In this document: piece by piece, positions 8,114-17,865 of the stretch | How positions within the stretch are numbered: the first letter of the stretch is position 1 | How the letters are laid out: each line of letters opens with the position of its first letter | NCBI RefSeq assembly: GCF_002017865.1 | Contig: NZ_MTJN01000002.1 | Span: 2,914,001-2,978,000 of the forward strand | Length of the DNA stretch: 64,000 bases | Direction of reading: 5' to 3' | DNA from: Rhodoferax fermentans | GTDB taxonomy: Bacteria; Pseudomonadota; Gammaproteobacteria; Burkholderiales; Burkholderiaceae_C | The notes under the pieces: generated by a model | Told to the model about the DNA's origin: nothing | The model's database searches: none | What the model saw: the letters and a program-made list of their open reading frames with translations, nothing else | Program-made: the position numbers and the translations under genes

Positions 8114-10180
8114 ATGCCCCACAGCACCACCGCCCCCCATTCCTTCCAAGTCAGAGGCGCCTGCCCCCACGATTGCCCCGACACCTGTTCCCTGCTGACC
8201 ACGGTGGAAAATGGTGTGGCGATCAAGGTCCAGGGCAACCCGGCGCACCCGCACACCGGCGGCAGCCTGTGCACCAAGGTGTCGCGTTACACCGAACGCA
8301 CCTACCACCCGGATCGGCTGCTGCAGCCGATGAAGCGGACCGGTCCCAAAGGCTCGGGCCAGTTTGCGCCGGTGAGCTGGGATGAAGCGCTGGACGACAT
8401 CGCGGCGCGCCTCAACGTCATTGCCGCGCGTGACCCGCAGGCCATCCTGCCCTACAGCTACGCGGGCACCATGGGTCTGGTGCAGGGCGAGAGCATCGCC
8501 GGGCGTTTTTTCAACAAACTCGGCGCGTCCCAGTTGGAGCGCACCATCTGCGCCGCCGCCGGTGGTGTTGGGCTGGTGCACACGCTGGGTGGCAAGGTCG
8601 GCATGCGGGTCGAGTTTTTTGCCGAGTCCAAACTGATCCTGATCTGGGGCAGCAACTCGATCACCAGCAACTTGCATTTCTGGCGCTATGCCAGCCAGGC
8701 CAAACGCGATGGCGCCAAGCTCATTTGCATTGACCCGCGCAAAAGTGAAACCGCCGACAAATGCCATGAGCATATTGCCCTCTTGCCCGGAACCGACGGG
8801 GCTTTGGCGCTAGCCATCATGCAGCAGTTGATTGTTCATGACTGGCTCGACCACAACTACCTGGCGCGTTACACCCTGGGCTGGGAACAGATGCGTGAGC
8901 GCGCCCTGCAGTGGCCGCCTGAGCGCGCCGCTGCGGTATGTGGCATCGATGCTTCGCAGATCGAATCGCTGGCGCGGGACTATGGTGCGTTTGCCAACAG
9001 CAACCAGGCCGCCGCCATCCGTATGAACTACGGCCTGCAGCGGGTGCATGGTGGTGGCAACGCGGTGCGCCTGATTGCCCTGTTGCCGGCGCTGATTGGT
9101 GCCTGGCGCCACCGCGCTGGGGGTGTGTTGCTGAGCAACTCGGGCGCTTTCCCGGTGCAACGCGCGGCGCTGGAGCGGCCTGACCTGCGCGCCGGGCGCG
9201 CCTCACGCACCATCAACATGGCGACCATCGGCAACGATTTATTGCGCCCCACCAGCCCCGAATTCGGCCCGGCGGTGGAGGCGCTGATCGTCTACAACAG
9301 CAACCCGGTGGCGATTGCACCCGATTCGGCCAAGGTCGTGGCCGGTTTTGCGCGTGAGGATCTGTTCACCGTGGTGCTGGAGCATTTCCAGACCGACACC
9401 GCCGACTACGCCGACTATGTCTTGCCCGCCACCACCCAGCTCGAACACTGGGACGTGCATTCCGCCTACGGCCACACCGACGCACTGCTCAATCGCCCGG
9501 CAATTGCGCCGGTGGGCCAGGCCTGGCCCAACACCCAGATCTTTCGCGAACTCAGCCGCCGTATGGGTTTCGCCGAGCCCTGTTTCAGTGACAGCGACGA
9601 GGACCTGTGCCGCCAAGCCTATGGCGACAAAGTGGACTTCAACACTTTGCTGGACCAGGGTTTTGCCACGCTGCCTGGCCCTGAGGCTCCCTTTGCCCAG
9701 GGTGGTTTTCCCACACCGTCGGGCCAATGTGAATTTTTCAGCCAGCGCCTGGCCGATTTGGGCCTGGACGGTCTGCCTGACCATGTGCCCAACCACGAGT
9801 CAGCGGGCAGTTCTCAGACCTACCCGCTGGCGATGATCTCGCCGCCAGCGCGCAACTTCCTGAACTCCAGCTTTGTCAACGTGGGCAGCCTGCGCCAAAG
9901 TGAAGGGGAGCCGCTGCTGGAAATGCACCCGGCAGATGCCGCAGCACGCCAGCTGCAAGACGGTGCGCTGGTGCGGGTGTTCAACCCGCGCGGTGAACAC
10001 CGCTGCCGCCTGAGTCTGAACGACCGTGCACGCCCCGGTGTGGTGGTGGGCCTGGGTGTCTGGTGGCGCAAGTTCGGGCTCGATGGCCACAACGTCAACC
10101 AGCTCACCAGCCAAGCGCTCACCGATCTGGGCAACGCGCCAACCTTTTACGACTGTCTGGTCGACGTGCAGGCCGCCTGA
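8114..10180 (+). CDS. molybdopterin oxidoreductase with N-terminal 4Fe-4S site
   Basis: This 688-residue member of the DMSO-reductase superfamily has a cluster site CPHDCPDTC with a fourth Cys about 27 residues on (GSLCTKVSRY). The molybdopterin domain follows (PVSWDEALDDIAARL, IWGSNSITSNLHFWRY, NSNPVAIAPDS) and then a C-terminal cofactor-binding barrel from about 570. No twin-arginine signal is visible, so it is probably cytoplasmic. Substrate unknown; no electron-transfer or membrane partner is adjacent. ATG 8114 is used; an open extension upstream runs through hairpin B. Confidence 0.85.
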   Translation: MPHSTTAPHSFQVRGACPHDCPDTCSLLTTVENGVAIKVQGNPAHPHTGGSLCTKVSRYTERTYHPDRLLQPMKRTGPKGSGQFAPVSWDEALDDIAARLNVIAARDPQAILPYSYAGTMGLVQGESIAGRFFNKLGASQLERTICAAAGGVGLVHTLGGKVGMRVEFFAESKLILIWGSNSITSNLHFWRYASQAKRDGAKLICIDPRKSETADKCHEHIALLPGTDGALALAIMQQLIVHDWLDHNYLARYTLGWEQMRERALQWPPERAAAVCGIDASQIESLARDYGAFANSNQAAAIRMNYGLQRVHGGGNAVRLIALLPALIGAWRHRAGGVLLSNSGAFPVQRAALERPDLRAGRASRTINMATIGNDLLRPTSPEFGPAVEALIVYNSNPVAIAPDSAKVVAGFAREDLFTVVLEHFQTDTADYADYVLPATTQLEHWDVHSAYGHTDALLNRPAIAPVGQAWPNTQIFRELSRRMGFAEPCFSDSDEDLCRQAYGDKVDFNTLLDQGFATLPGPEAPFAQGGFPTPSGQCEFFSQRLADLGLDGLPDHVPNHESAGSSQTYPLAMISPPARNFLNSSFVNVGSLRQSEGEPLLEMHPADAAARQLQDGALVRVFNPRGEHRCRLSLNDRARPGVVVGLGVWWRKFGLDGHNVNQLTSQALTDLGNAPTFYDCLVDVQAA

Positions 10181-10183
10181 GCC

Positions 10184-10780
10184 TTACCCAAGCAGCAGCG
10201 TCAGCGCCAGCGTCCCCATCACCAGCGCAATCAGGCCGTCGAGTACACGCCAGGCCAGGGTGGTCTGGAACAGTGGCGCCAGGTAACGCGCGCCAAAACC
10301 CAGCGCGGAAAACCAGCAAAAGCTGGCGCTGATGGCCCCGGCGCCAAACCACCAGCGCCCCGGGTCGGGCCGCTGGTTGGCAATCGCACCGAGTAACACC
10401 ACCGTGTCCAGGTAGACATGTGGGTTCAAAAAGGTGAAACCAAAACAGGCCAGCAGCGCGGTGGCCAGGGTCACTGGCGCGGCGTTGTCCAGGTGCATCT
10501 GGCTGCCCAACCAGCTGCGCCGCGCGGCCAGCGCGCCATAACTGGCCAGAAACAACGCGCCGCCATACCGCGCCCCATCCATCAGCAGGGTGTTGCCGCG
10601 AATTAACACCCCGGCGCCGCCAATGCCGGCAACGATCAGCAGCGCGTCTGAGAGCGCACAAAACAGCACCAGGGCCAGCACATGCTGGCGCCGGATGCCG
10701 CAGCGCAGCACATAGGCATTCTGGGAACCGATGGCCACAATCAGCGCCAGACCGGTGGCAAAACCGCTTACAAAGTCCAT
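10184..10780 (-). CDS. LysE/ArgO-type amino-acid exporter
   Basis: The 198-residue protein has about six hydrophobic segments and LysE-family features: GSQNAYVLRCGIRR near residue 20, FCALSDALLI, and GFTFLNPHVYLDTVVLLGA near 125. The family exports basic amino acids such as arginine or lysine through the inner membrane. The ATG at 10780 matches the family start (MDFVSGFATG); the longer frame reads through a palindromic repeat. It converges with the oxidoreductase gene, their stops being 3 bases apart. Confidence 0.88.
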   Translation of the reverse strand: MDFVSGFATGLALIVAIGSQNAYVLRCGIRRQHVLALVLFCALSDALLIVAGIGGAGVLIRGNTLLMDGARYGGALFLASYGALAARRSWLGSQMHLDNAAPVTLATALLACFGFTFLNPHVYLDTVVLLGAIANQRPDPGRWWFGAGAISASFCWFSALGFGARYLAPLFQTTLAWRVLDGLIALVMGTLALTLLLG

Positions 10781-10815
10781 GGGAAGAGGGGGCCGAGATG
10801 CCCAGGTGTTTTCAA

Positions 10816-10868
10816 TGAAATCAGCATGTAGCCCTTGTATATTGAGGGCTGATAGCTGCTGATAATAT
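10816..10868 (+). repeat. palindromic repeat element
   Basis: AAATCAGCATGTAGCCCTTG, then TATT, then GAGGGCTGATAGCTGCTGAT. It lies between the LysE-type gene and the next upstream gene. Confidence 0.75.
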
Positions 10869-10873
10869 AGCAA

Positions 10874-11563
10874 TCAAGGCTTGACCAGCAGCGCGTCTTC
10901 CAGCATCACCTTGTAGCTGTAACCCGCAGCAAAGTCCTTGTTGGTGCGCACCGTGCCCGAGACCGTGACCACATCACCGACCTGGGCCGTGGCGCGGCTG
11001 GTGACCAGCAGGTCGTGGGTCTGGGCGGCCGCGCTGCCACTGCCGTCCTGCAGGTGAATCCAGTTCTTGCCCATGATCTCGGGGTTGAACTTGACCACCT
11101 GGCCACGCAGGGTGACCGCTTTGTCCTTGAGGCTGTTGGCCTGGCTGATCAGCTCGGCCACGGTGTAGGTATTGGCGCCGCTGGCTTTGGCCACCTTGAT
11201 CGGGCTCAGATTCACGGTGGGCGCGGGCGCCATGTGCATGATGCTGGGGATCTGGACCAGGTTGCCAAACACGATGGTCTTGAAGGTTTTGTGCAGCGCC
11301 TTGCTCTCAAAGTTGGCCATCACCATCGGGTTTTCGATGCGCACCTGGCTGCCGGTTTTGACAGCGGCTTTGCCCACGGCCGCCCAGGTTTCACCGTCCT
11401 GGGTCTTGAGGCGCAGGTAGGTGTAACTCTCCACGTCTTTCACCTCCAGCACCTCACCGGTCAACAGGTTGGTCGCCGCCGGGCCGGGGCCAGCGGCCCA
11501 GGTGGGGCAGAGGGCTGAGGTTGTTATCAGGGTCCACAGGCTCAGGGTTTGGAGGGGTGTCAT
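10874..11563 (-). CDS. exported protein with likely OB-fold domain, function unknown
   Basis: This 229-residue protein has an N-terminal signal peptide ending near TWAAG. The region around residues 35-80 (LTGEVLEVKDVESYTYLRLKTQDGETWAAV) and the C-terminal part (VTLRGQVVKFNPEIMGKNWIHLQDGSG, GDVVTVSGTVRTNKDF) look like short beta-barrel OB-type modules. It is expected to be periplasmic. No catalytic motif is evident, and its neighbours do not suggest a pathway. Confidence 0.65.
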   Translation of the reverse strand: MTPLQTLSLWTLITTSALCPTWAAGPGPAATNLLTGEVLEVKDVESYTYLRLKTQDGETWAAVGKAAVKTGSQVRIENPMVMANFESKALHKTFKTIVFGNLVQIPSIMHMAPAPTVNLSPIKVAKASGANTYTVAELISQANSLKDKAVTLRGQVVKFNPEIMGKNWIHLQDGSGSAAAQTHDLLVTSRATAQVGDVVTVSGTVRTNKDFAAGYSYKVMLEDALLVKP

Positions 11564-11604
11564 GGCAGGTTTCCAACAACAAAAAGTGTGAGGTCGAGGG
11601 GGCT

Positions 11605-12108
11605 TTATGTCAGCAGCGCCAGCAGCCGGGTCAGCGCATGCTGCACCGTGGCGGCACGCACGGCGGCGCGGTCACCTGCAAAGTGTTGGCAATCGCTGAA
11701 CAGCCCGGTGGGTGTGGCCCAGCCAAACCACACGGTGCCGACCGGTTTGTCGGCACTGCCACCACTGGGCCCGGCCACACCGGTCACGGCCACCGCCACT
11801 TGGGCGTGTGCATGGGCCAGCGCACCACTGGCCATGGCGCGCGCTACGGGTTCACTCACGGCGCCATGTTGTTCAATCAGCTCGGCAGGCACTCCCAGCA
11901 ACTCGGTTTTGGCCGCGTTGGAGTAGGTCACAAAACCACGCTCAAACCACAGGCTGGAGCCCGCCAGGTCGGTGCAGGCAGCGGCAATCAAACCACCGGT
12001 ACAGCTCTCGGCGGTGGCCAGCATCCATTGCTTTTGAGATAAGAAATTGGACACCAGTCCGCATACATGCTGGGCAGATAGCTCTTGATTTGAGAGTAAG
12101 TCAGACAT
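11605..12108 (-). CDS. pncC: nicotinamide-nucleotide amidase, CinA C-terminal domain family
   Basis: This 167-residue stand-alone CinA C-terminal domain has the motifs LATAESCTGGLIAA, FERGFVTYSNAAKTELLGV, EPVARAMA and VAVTGVAGPSGGSADKPVGTV. Family role: deamidation of NMN to nicotinate mononucleotide in pyridine-nucleotide recycling. ATG 12108 overlaps the pgpA stop by 8 bp, so the two are translationally coupled. The N-terminal 20-odd residues coincide with a degenerate palindromic repeat. Confidence 0.88.
   Translation of the reverse strand: MSDLLSNQELSAQHVCGLVSNFLSQKQWMLATAESCTGGLIAAACTDLAGSSLWFERGFVTYSNAAKTELLGVPAELIEQHGAVSEPVARAMASGALAHAHAQVAVAVTGVAGPSGGSADKPVGTVWFGWATPTGLFSDCQHFAGDRAAVRAATVQHALTRLLALLT
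12045..12092 (+). repeat. degenerate palindromic repeat inside the start of pncC
   Basis: AAATTGGACACCAGTCC and the right-hand signature TGGGCAGATAGCTCTTGATTT match the family outline with several differences. It encodes part of the N-terminal extension of PncC. Confidence 0.45.
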
Positions 12109-12688
12109 ACCACACCCGCCACAAAGCAATCACCAGCAGCGTACAACAGGCCGCCACCAGATCGTCGAGCATGATGCCCCAGCCGGCTTTGCGCCAGGCG
12201 CCCGGGTCGGTGGCCGGGTCCACGTCATGAAACAGCTGGTCGGCCCAGGCCACCGGGCCGGGTTTGACCGCATCAAAAAACCGGAACAGGGCAAACGCCG
12301 CCACCTGCGCCCACCAGCCCATCGGGCTGGCCAGCCACAGCACCAGCCAGAAGGCGACCACCTCGTCCCAGACGATGCTGCCAGGGTCCAGCACCCGCAT
12401 GTTGCGGGCGGTCACGCTGCAGGCCCACCAGCCCACCAGAGTCCCCAGGCCAATCAGCAGACCCCATTGGGGATCGGTCAGGCGGTTGTGCAGCAGCGCA
12501 AAACTGAGCCAGGCCCACAAGGTGCCCGCGGTGCCGGGCGCCTTGGGGCTTAACCCCGAGCCAAAACCGAGCGCCAGCACATGGGCCGGGTGCGCCATCA
12601 TGAAACGTGCGCTGGGGGCCACGGGTGCACGCGGCGCGGTGTGGTCGCGCCAGGGCGTGTCCTGGGTGTCATCCGGGGTGATCTGCAT
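12101..12688 (-). CDS. pgpA: phosphatidylglycerophosphatase A
   Basis: This 195-residue membrane protein has the PgpA outline: HVLALGFGSGLSPKAPGTAGTLWAW, VWDEVVAFWLVLW, DAVKPGPVAWAD, and GWGIMLDDLVAA near the C-terminus, with several hydrophobic segments between. It dephosphorylates phosphatidylglycerol phosphate at the inner membrane. The ATG at 12688 is preferred over a GTG one codon upstream. It is co-transcribed with pncC. The usual upstream partner thiL lies 9.6 kb away. Confidence 0.9.
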   Translation of the reverse strand: MQITPDDTQDTPWRDHTAPRAPVAPSARFMMAHPAHVLALGFGSGLSPKAPGTAGTLWAWLSFALLHNRLTDPQWGLLIGLGTLVGWWACSVTARNMRVLDPGSIVWDEVVAFWLVLWLASPMGWWAQVAAFALFRFFDAVKPGPVAWADQLFHDVDPATDPGAWRKAGWGIMLDDLVAACCTLLVIALWRVWYV

Positions 12689-12745
12689 CACGCGATTATC
12701 CCGCGTGTGTTTGGCCCCCGGCCATCACGCAGGCGGGTGTGTCGG

Positions 12746-13735
12746 TCAATGCATTTGCCGGGACTGCGAGGGTGTCTGCCCAAACAGTTTGCGGTAATCG
12801 CAGGAGAACTGGCTGACGTGCCAGAAGCCCAGATCGGTCGCCACATCTTGCACGCTGACGGGCTGGGTATTGCTTTGCCGCAGCCTGCGGCGTGCGGTGT
12901 TGAGGCGGACCAGGCGCAGGTACTGCATCGGGCTCATGCCCAACACATCCTCAAAGCAGTATTGCAAGGTGCGGCGGCTGACAAACAGGCGCTCACACAG
13001 CTCTGGCACCGTCAGCGTCTCGTCGTGTTGCGACAGCACCAGATCGCGCGCCTTGGCCACGATGCGCTGGCGGCGCTGAAAGCTGTTGCTGACGGCGGGG
13101 TCCACCTTGCTGGTGTCCAGCAGTGCCAGCAGCGCGTTGAGCAGAAGCTGCTGGCGCCAGGCCGGGTCCGTGTAGGGGCCGTTCTGCTGCAGCAGCCCGG
13201 CCAGCCTTTGCAGCAGGCGCTGGTGAGGGTGGGGCGCCACCTGCATCACTTCGGCCTGGGCCAGCTTGGCCCAGTCGATCAAGCAGCCACCCCGCTCGGC
13301 GGCATGCTGCAAGTTGTCCTGGCGCATGACGATGCCGTAGATGACATAGTCAGACGGCGTCTGTAACTCAAACTCGCAGTGGCCCGGGCGCACCATGATG
13401 CTATGTGGACCGACCAGTCGGCCATTGATGCGGGTCTGACCCGTCTGCACCGGCAGGCCAAACCAGAAGGTGTCGGGCCAGACACAGCAGGACTGGTGCA
13501 CCGCCTGGCTGGTGTCCTCACGAAACACCTGCATCTGGGGCAGTTGCAGCTCGGTCAGGCAGCCATGAAAGTGGCCCGGCGTGATCTGGTCGTAACTTTG
13601 TTCCCAGTCGGTCAGGTTGTGGGCGTGTTCGTCGGCATCAAAAGCCTGGATGGTGCGAATCTGGTGCGTTTTGCCCGCAATTGGCGCATCAGCGGCCAGG
13701 GGGCTGGTGCTTACACAGGAAGAGGCTGAAACCAT
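12746..13735 (-). CDS. AraC-family regulator, EutR-like
   Basis: The 329-residue protein has an N-terminal sensing region and a C-terminal double helix-turn-helix from about 230 (TVPELCERLFVSRRTLQYCFEDVLGMSPMQYLRLVRLNTARRRL, DVATDLGFWHVSQFSCDYRKLFGQTPS). It is divergent from the ethanolamine permease and eutBC, 206 bp away, which fits the role of EutR: activation in response to ethanolamine and cobalamin. The start at 13735 has GAGGA upstream; a longer frame exists. The effector is inferred from context. Confidence 0.82.
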   Translation of the reverse strand: MVSASSCVSTSPLAADAPIAGKTHQIRTIQAFDADEHAHNLTDWEQSYDQITPGHFHGCLTELQLPQMQVFREDTSQAVHQSCCVWPDTFWFGLPVQTGQTRINGRLVGPHSIMVRPGHCEFELQTPSDYVIYGIVMRQDNLQHAAERGGCLIDWAKLAQAEVMQVAPHPHQRLLQRLAGLLQQNGPYTDPAWRQQLLLNALLALLDTSKVDPAVSNSFQRRQRIVAKARDLVLSQHDETLTVPELCERLFVSRRTLQYCFEDVLGMSPMQYLRLVRLNTARRRLRQSNTQPVSVQDVATDLGFWHVSQFSCDYRKLFGQTPSQSRQMH

Positions 13736-13941
13736 GGTGTGTGCGTCCTCATGAGTCGGATGGTTGGGGGGCATCCCGGCGCACCGCTGCTGGCAAGACG
13801 TGTGAAGTGCATCAAGGCAACTTTGCCGAATTTCGATAACGCCAAAAAGCGGGTCTGGATAAAGATCACCACAAGCAAACCCCATGCCCAAACCCGTCTT
13901 CTTCCTGCAAGCACTTTGAACCTGATAGGAGTACCCCAAAA

Positions 13942-15345
13942 ATGAATCCGTTGGACCCGTCTCACCACAGTGGCACCCATGTGCTCAAACCGGTGCTCAG
14001 CACCCTGCAACTCTGGGGCATCGCCGTGGGCCTGGTGATCTCTGGCGAGTACTTCGGCTGGAGCTTTGGCTGGGCCTCGGCCGGCACGCTGGGCTTCACC
14101 GTGACCTCGCTGTTCATCGCGGCGATGTACGCCACCTTCATCTTCAGTTTCACCGAGCTGACCACCTCGATCCCCCACGCTGGTGGGCCGTTTGCCTACA
14201 GCAAACGCGCTTTTGGCCCGGTGGGTGGTTACCTGGCCGGTGCCGCCACGCTGATCGAGTTTGTGTTTGCGCCACCGGCCATTTCACTGGCGATTGGGGC
14301 CTACCTGAATGTGCAGTTCCCGGCGCTGGACCCCAAGCTCGCCGCGCTCGGGGCGTATGTGGTGTTCATGACGCTCAACATCATCGGGGTGCAGATTGCC
14401 GCCACCTTTGAGCTGGCGGTGACCCTGCTCGCCATTTTTGAGCTGCTGGTGTTCATGGGCGTGGTGTCGCCGGGCTTCTCGATGGCCAACTTCACCAAGG
14501 GAGGCTGGTCCGGGCAGGACGGCTTCAGCCTGGCGGCCATTCCCGGCATGTTTGCCGCGATCCCGTTTGCCATCTGGTTCTTCCTGGCGATTGAAGGGGT
14601 GGCCATGGCCGCAGAAGAAGCCAAAGACCCCAAGCGCTCGATCCCCATCGCCTACATCGCGGGCATCCTGACCCTGGTGGTGCTGGCCATTGGTGTGATG
14701 GTGTTTGCCGGTGGTGCCGGTGACTGGACCAAACTCTCCAATATCAACGACCCACTGCCGCAGGCCATGAAGATGATTGTGGGTGAAAACAGTGGCTGGT
14801 TGCACATGCTGGTGTGGCTCGGCCTGTTTGGTCTGGTGGCCTCGTTCCACGGCATCATTCTGGGGTATTCACGCCAGATTTATGCTTTGTCGCGTGAAGG
14901 CTATTTGCCACCGTTTTTTGCCAAGTTGCACCCGCGCTTCAAGACACCACACCGCGCCATCCTGGCTGGCGGTGTGATCGGGATTGCCGCCATCTACAGC
15001 GACGAGTTGATCAAGATTGGTGGCAACACTTTGACCGCCAACATCGTCACCATGTCGGTGTTTGGCGCGATCCTGATGTACATCATCAGCATGCTGAGCC
15101 TGTTCCAACTGCGCCGCAGCGCACCTGACATGGTTCGCCCGTTCAAGGCACCGTTTTACCCGTATTTCCCGGCGTTTGCGTTGCTGGGTGCCGGGGTGTG
15201 CATGGCTACAATGATTTATTACAACCCCTTGATTTTTGGTCTTTTTCTGGGCTTTTTGGCCATCGGTTACGGCTATTTCCTGATGACCAGCCACCACCGC
15301 AGCAAGGCCATCGCCCTGAACAACCTGGCCGCAGATCCAACCTGA
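13942..15345 (+). CDS. eat: ethanolamine permease, APC superfamily
   Basis: This 467-residue transporter has about twelve hydrophobic segments. The opening GIAVGLVISGEYFGWSFGWASAG and TELTTSIPHAGGPFAYSKRAFGPVGGYLAG are typical of the ethanolamine-permease branch of the APC superfamily. AGGAG precedes ATG 13942. The eutB start lies 4 bases after the stop, so import and breakdown are one operon, probably under the divergent EutR-like regulator. Confidence 0.9.
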   Translation: MNPLDPSHHSGTHVLKPVLSTLQLWGIAVGLVISGEYFGWSFGWASAGTLGFTVTSLFIAAMYATFIFSFTELTTSIPHAGGPFAYSKRAFGPVGGYLAGAATLIEFVFAPPAISLAIGAYLNVQFPALDPKLAALGAYVVFMTLNIIGVQIAATFELAVTLLAIFELLVFMGVVSPGFSMANFTKGGWSGQDGFSLAAIPGMFAAIPFAIWFFLAIEGVAMAAEEAKDPKRSIPIAYIAGILTLVVLAIGVMVFAGGAGDWTKLSNINDPLPQAMKMIVGENSGWLHMLVWLGLFGLVASFHGIILGYSRQIYALSREGYLPPFFAKLHPRFKTPHRAILAGGVIGIAAIYSDELIKIGGNTLTANIVTMSVFGAILMYIISMLSLFQLRRSAPDMVRPFKAPFYPYFPAFALLGAGVCMATMIYYNPLIFGLFLGFLAIGYGYFLMTSHHRSKAIALNNLAADPT

Positions 15346-15349
15346 GCTT

Positions 15350-16753
15350 GTGACCGTGCCAAACCATCAGTACAACCACATCGTCGGAGCCAAAACCTAC
15401 CGCTTTCGCGATTTGAAGGACCTGATGGCCAAGGCCACACCAGCACGCTCGGGCGACCTGCTGGCCGGTGTGGCCGCCAGCAGTGCGCAGGAGCGGGTCG
15501 TGGCCCAAATGGTCCTGGCCGATGTTCCGCTCAAGGCTTTCTTGACCGACGTTCTGGTGCCATATGAAGCCGACGAGATCACGCGCCTGATCATTGACAG
15601 CCACGATGCCCAGGCCTTTGCCCCCGTCAGCCACCTGACGGTGGGTGACTTTCGCAACTGGCTGCTGGGTGACGAGGTCGACAGTGCGGTGCTTTCGGCG
15701 CTGGCGCCAGGCATCACCCCCGAAATGGCGGCGTCCGTTTCCAAGATCATGCGCAACCAGGACCTGATCCTGGTCGCCAAAAAATGCCGTGTGGTCACCC
15801 AATTCCGCAACACCATCGGCCTGCCCGGTCGCATGGCCACGCGTTTGCAACCGAATCACCCGACCGACGACGCCACCGGCATCGCCGCGAGCCTGCTTGA
15901 CGGTCTGCTGTACGGCAGCGGCGACGCGGTGATTGGCATCAACCCGGCCACCGACAATGTGCCGCAAGTCATCAAGCTGGTGACGATGATGAGCGACATC
16001 ATTGCGCAGTACCAGATTCCGACCCAGTCCTGCGTGCTCACCCACGTGACCAACACCATCGAGGCGATCCGCCGGGGTGCGCCGGTGGACCTGGTGTTTC
16101 AGTCGATTGGTGGCACCGAGGCCACCAACCGCAGTTTTGGTGTGAACCTGGATGTGTTGGCCGAGGCGCGCAGCGCCGCCTTGTCGCTGAATCGCGGTAC
16201 GGTCGGTGACAACGTGATGTATTTCGAGACCGGCCAGGGCAGTGCCCTGTCGGCCAACGCCCACCATGGTCTGGACCAGCAAACCTGCGAGGCGCGTGCC
16301 TATGCGGTGGCGCGGCACTTCAAGCCGCTCTTGGTCAACACCGTGGTCGGCTTCATCGGGCCGGAGTATTTGTTTGACGGCAAACAGATCATGCGCGCCG
16401 GGCTCGAAGACCACTTCTGCGCCAAGCTGCTGGGCCTGCCGATGGGTTGTGACGTCTGTTACACCAACCACGCCGAGGCTGACCAGAACGACATGGACGT
16501 GTTACTGACCTTGCTGGGTGTGGCCGGCTGCAACTTTGTCATGGGCATTCCCGGCTCGGACGACATCATGCTCAATTACCAGACCACCTCGTTCCACGAC
16601 GCGCTCTATGTGCGCCGGGTGCTCGGTCTCCAACCCGCGCCCGAGTTCGAGGCCTGGTTGCAGAAGATGCAGATCTTCAGCGCAGATGAGCAGTTTCGGC
16701 TCAACGCGACCCTGCCTGCTGCGTTCCAGAAGGCGTTGCTGCGCCTGAACTGA
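15350..16753 (+). CDS. eutB: ethanolamine ammonia-lyase large subunit
   Basis: The 467-residue catalytic subunit of the adenosylcobalamin-dependent lyase converts ethanolamine to acetaldehyde and ammonia. Characteristic stretches are KTYRFRDLKDLMAKA at the start, FRNTIGLPGRMATRLQPNHP, FQSIGGTEATNRSFGVNLD, YFETGQGSALSANAHHG and NHAEADQNDMDVLL. It starts with GTG at 15350 (another GTG lies 6 bases on). It is followed after 12 bases by eutC. The reactivating factor EutA is not in the cluster. Confidence 0.95.
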   Translation: MTVPNHQYNHIVGAKTYRFRDLKDLMAKATPARSGDLLAGVAASSAQERVVAQMVLADVPLKAFLTDVLVPYEADEITRLIIDSHDAQAFAPVSHLTVGDFRNWLLGDEVDSAVLSALAPGITPEMAASVSKIMRNQDLILVAKKCRVVTQFRNTIGLPGRMATRLQPNHPTDDATGIAASLLDGLLYGSGDAVIGINPATDNVPQVIKLVTMMSDIIAQYQIPTQSCVLTHVTNTIEAIRRGAPVDLVFQSIGGTEATNRSFGVNLDVLAEARSAALSLNRGTVGDNVMYFETGQGSALSANAHHGLDQQTCEARAYAVARHFKPLLVNTVVGFIGPEYLFDGKQIMRAGLEDHFCAKLLGLPMGCDVCYTNHAEADQNDMDVLLTLLGVAGCNFVMGIPGSDDIMLNYQTTSFHDALYVRRVLGLQPAPEFEAWLQKMQIFSADEQFRLNATLPAAFQKALLRLN

Positions 16754-16765
16754 AGCGACCTGACG

Positions 16766-17596
16766 ATGGACGATCCGAAACCACCTGTCACGGCCAACCC
16801 CTGGGCCGCACTGCGCCAGTTCACCGATGCGCGTATTGCGCTCGGGCGCGCCGGTGTCAGCCTGCCCACGGCCGCCCACCTAGACTTTCAACTGGCCCAC
16901 GCCCAGGCCCGTGACGCGGTGCATTTGGCGCTCGATGTGAGCACGCTGGCGCAGACGCTGGATGCCGCGCTGCCTGATCTGCCCGCACCGTGCCTTGCGC
17001 TGCACAGCGCCGCCGGTGATCGCAGCGTTTATTTGCAACGCCCCGACCTGGGACGCAGGCTGGATGTGGCCTCGCGCGAGCGCCTGAGCGCCTTGCCACG
17101 ACCGGCATCCGTGTCACCCGCCGAGCGCCCCTATGACCTCGCGGTGGTGGTGGTGGATGGTTTGTCGGCGCTGGCCATCAGCCAGAACGCTGCGCCTTTT
17201 CTGACCCAGTTGTTTGAGCGCCTTGTGCCCCAGCAGCTGACCATCGCCCCGGTGTGTCTCGTCGAGCAGGGCCGCGTCGCAATTGGCGACGAGGTGGGTG
17301 AGCTGCTGGGGGCGCAAGCCGTGCTGGTGCTGATTGGTGAACGCCCGGGCCTGAGTTCACCCGACAGCCTGGGTCTGTACCTGACCTGGGCGCCACGCGT
17401 CGGCCTGACCGACGCCAACCGCAACTGCATCTCCAACGTGCGCCCGGCTGGTCTGGGTTATGCCGAGGCGGCTCACAAGCTGGTGTATCTGCTGACGCAG
17501 GCGCGCCATCGCCAGTTGTCCGGGGTGGACCTCAAGGATGAGACGGGCGGTGGGACGGAGTTGCTGGCTGGGGCTGCCAAGAACTTCTTGCTGTGA
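16766..17596 (+). CDS. eutC: ethanolamine ammonia-lyase small subunit
   Basis: The 276-residue subunit forms the B12-binding complex with EutB. Recognisable are [39 protein letters not shown] near residue 35, [50 protein letters not shown] and [15 protein letters not shown]. It is the last gene of the eat-eutB-eutC operon. No microcompartment shell or acetaldehyde dehydrogenase gene follows. Confidence 0.93.
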   Translation: MDDPKPPVTANPWAALRQFTDARIALGRAGVSLPTAAHLDFQLAHAQARDAVHLALDVSTLAQTLDAALPDLPAPCLALHSAAGDRSVYLQRPDLGRRLDVASRERLSALPRPASVSPAERPYDLAVVVVDGLSALAISQNAAPFLTQLFERLVPQQLTIAPVCLVEQGRVAIGDEVGELLGAQAVLVLIGERPGLSSPDSLGLYLTWAPRVGLTDANRNCISNVRPAGLGYAEAAHKLVYLLTQARHRQLSGVDLKDETGGGTELLAGAAKNFLL

Positions 17597-17611
17597 GGGG
17601 TGGTGTTGTCG

Positions 17612-17633
17612 ATCCGATACCATGGCATCGGAT
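17612..17633. repeat. small inverted repeat after eutC
   Basis: ATCCGAT and ATCGGAT face each other across an eight-base loop, 15 bases after the eutC stop. There is no T-run, so termination is only a possibility. Confidence 0.4.
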
Positions 17634-17865
17634 GTGGTGTGCTATGTATGATATAGCAACCTGCCTAGGTACTACATTGGCTACAGGCCAGAAACACTGA
17701 TGAAAAGAAGAAGAGGGGTATGGCCCCAATGGCACTGCACTGGCTGAACTTGATGCCTTTGAAAGTGGCCCAAGGGACAAGAAATTTCCCACTGTGATGA
17801 GTGCATGGCGCCTTGTCTCGGTTACACAATTGCCGACCGTTGCCCGAAACCAATTTGTCAAAACG

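Noticed and set aside
7674..8198. Frames crossing the hairpin pair (121-332 codons)
   Set aside because: They are produced by reading through palindromic DNA and resemble no family.
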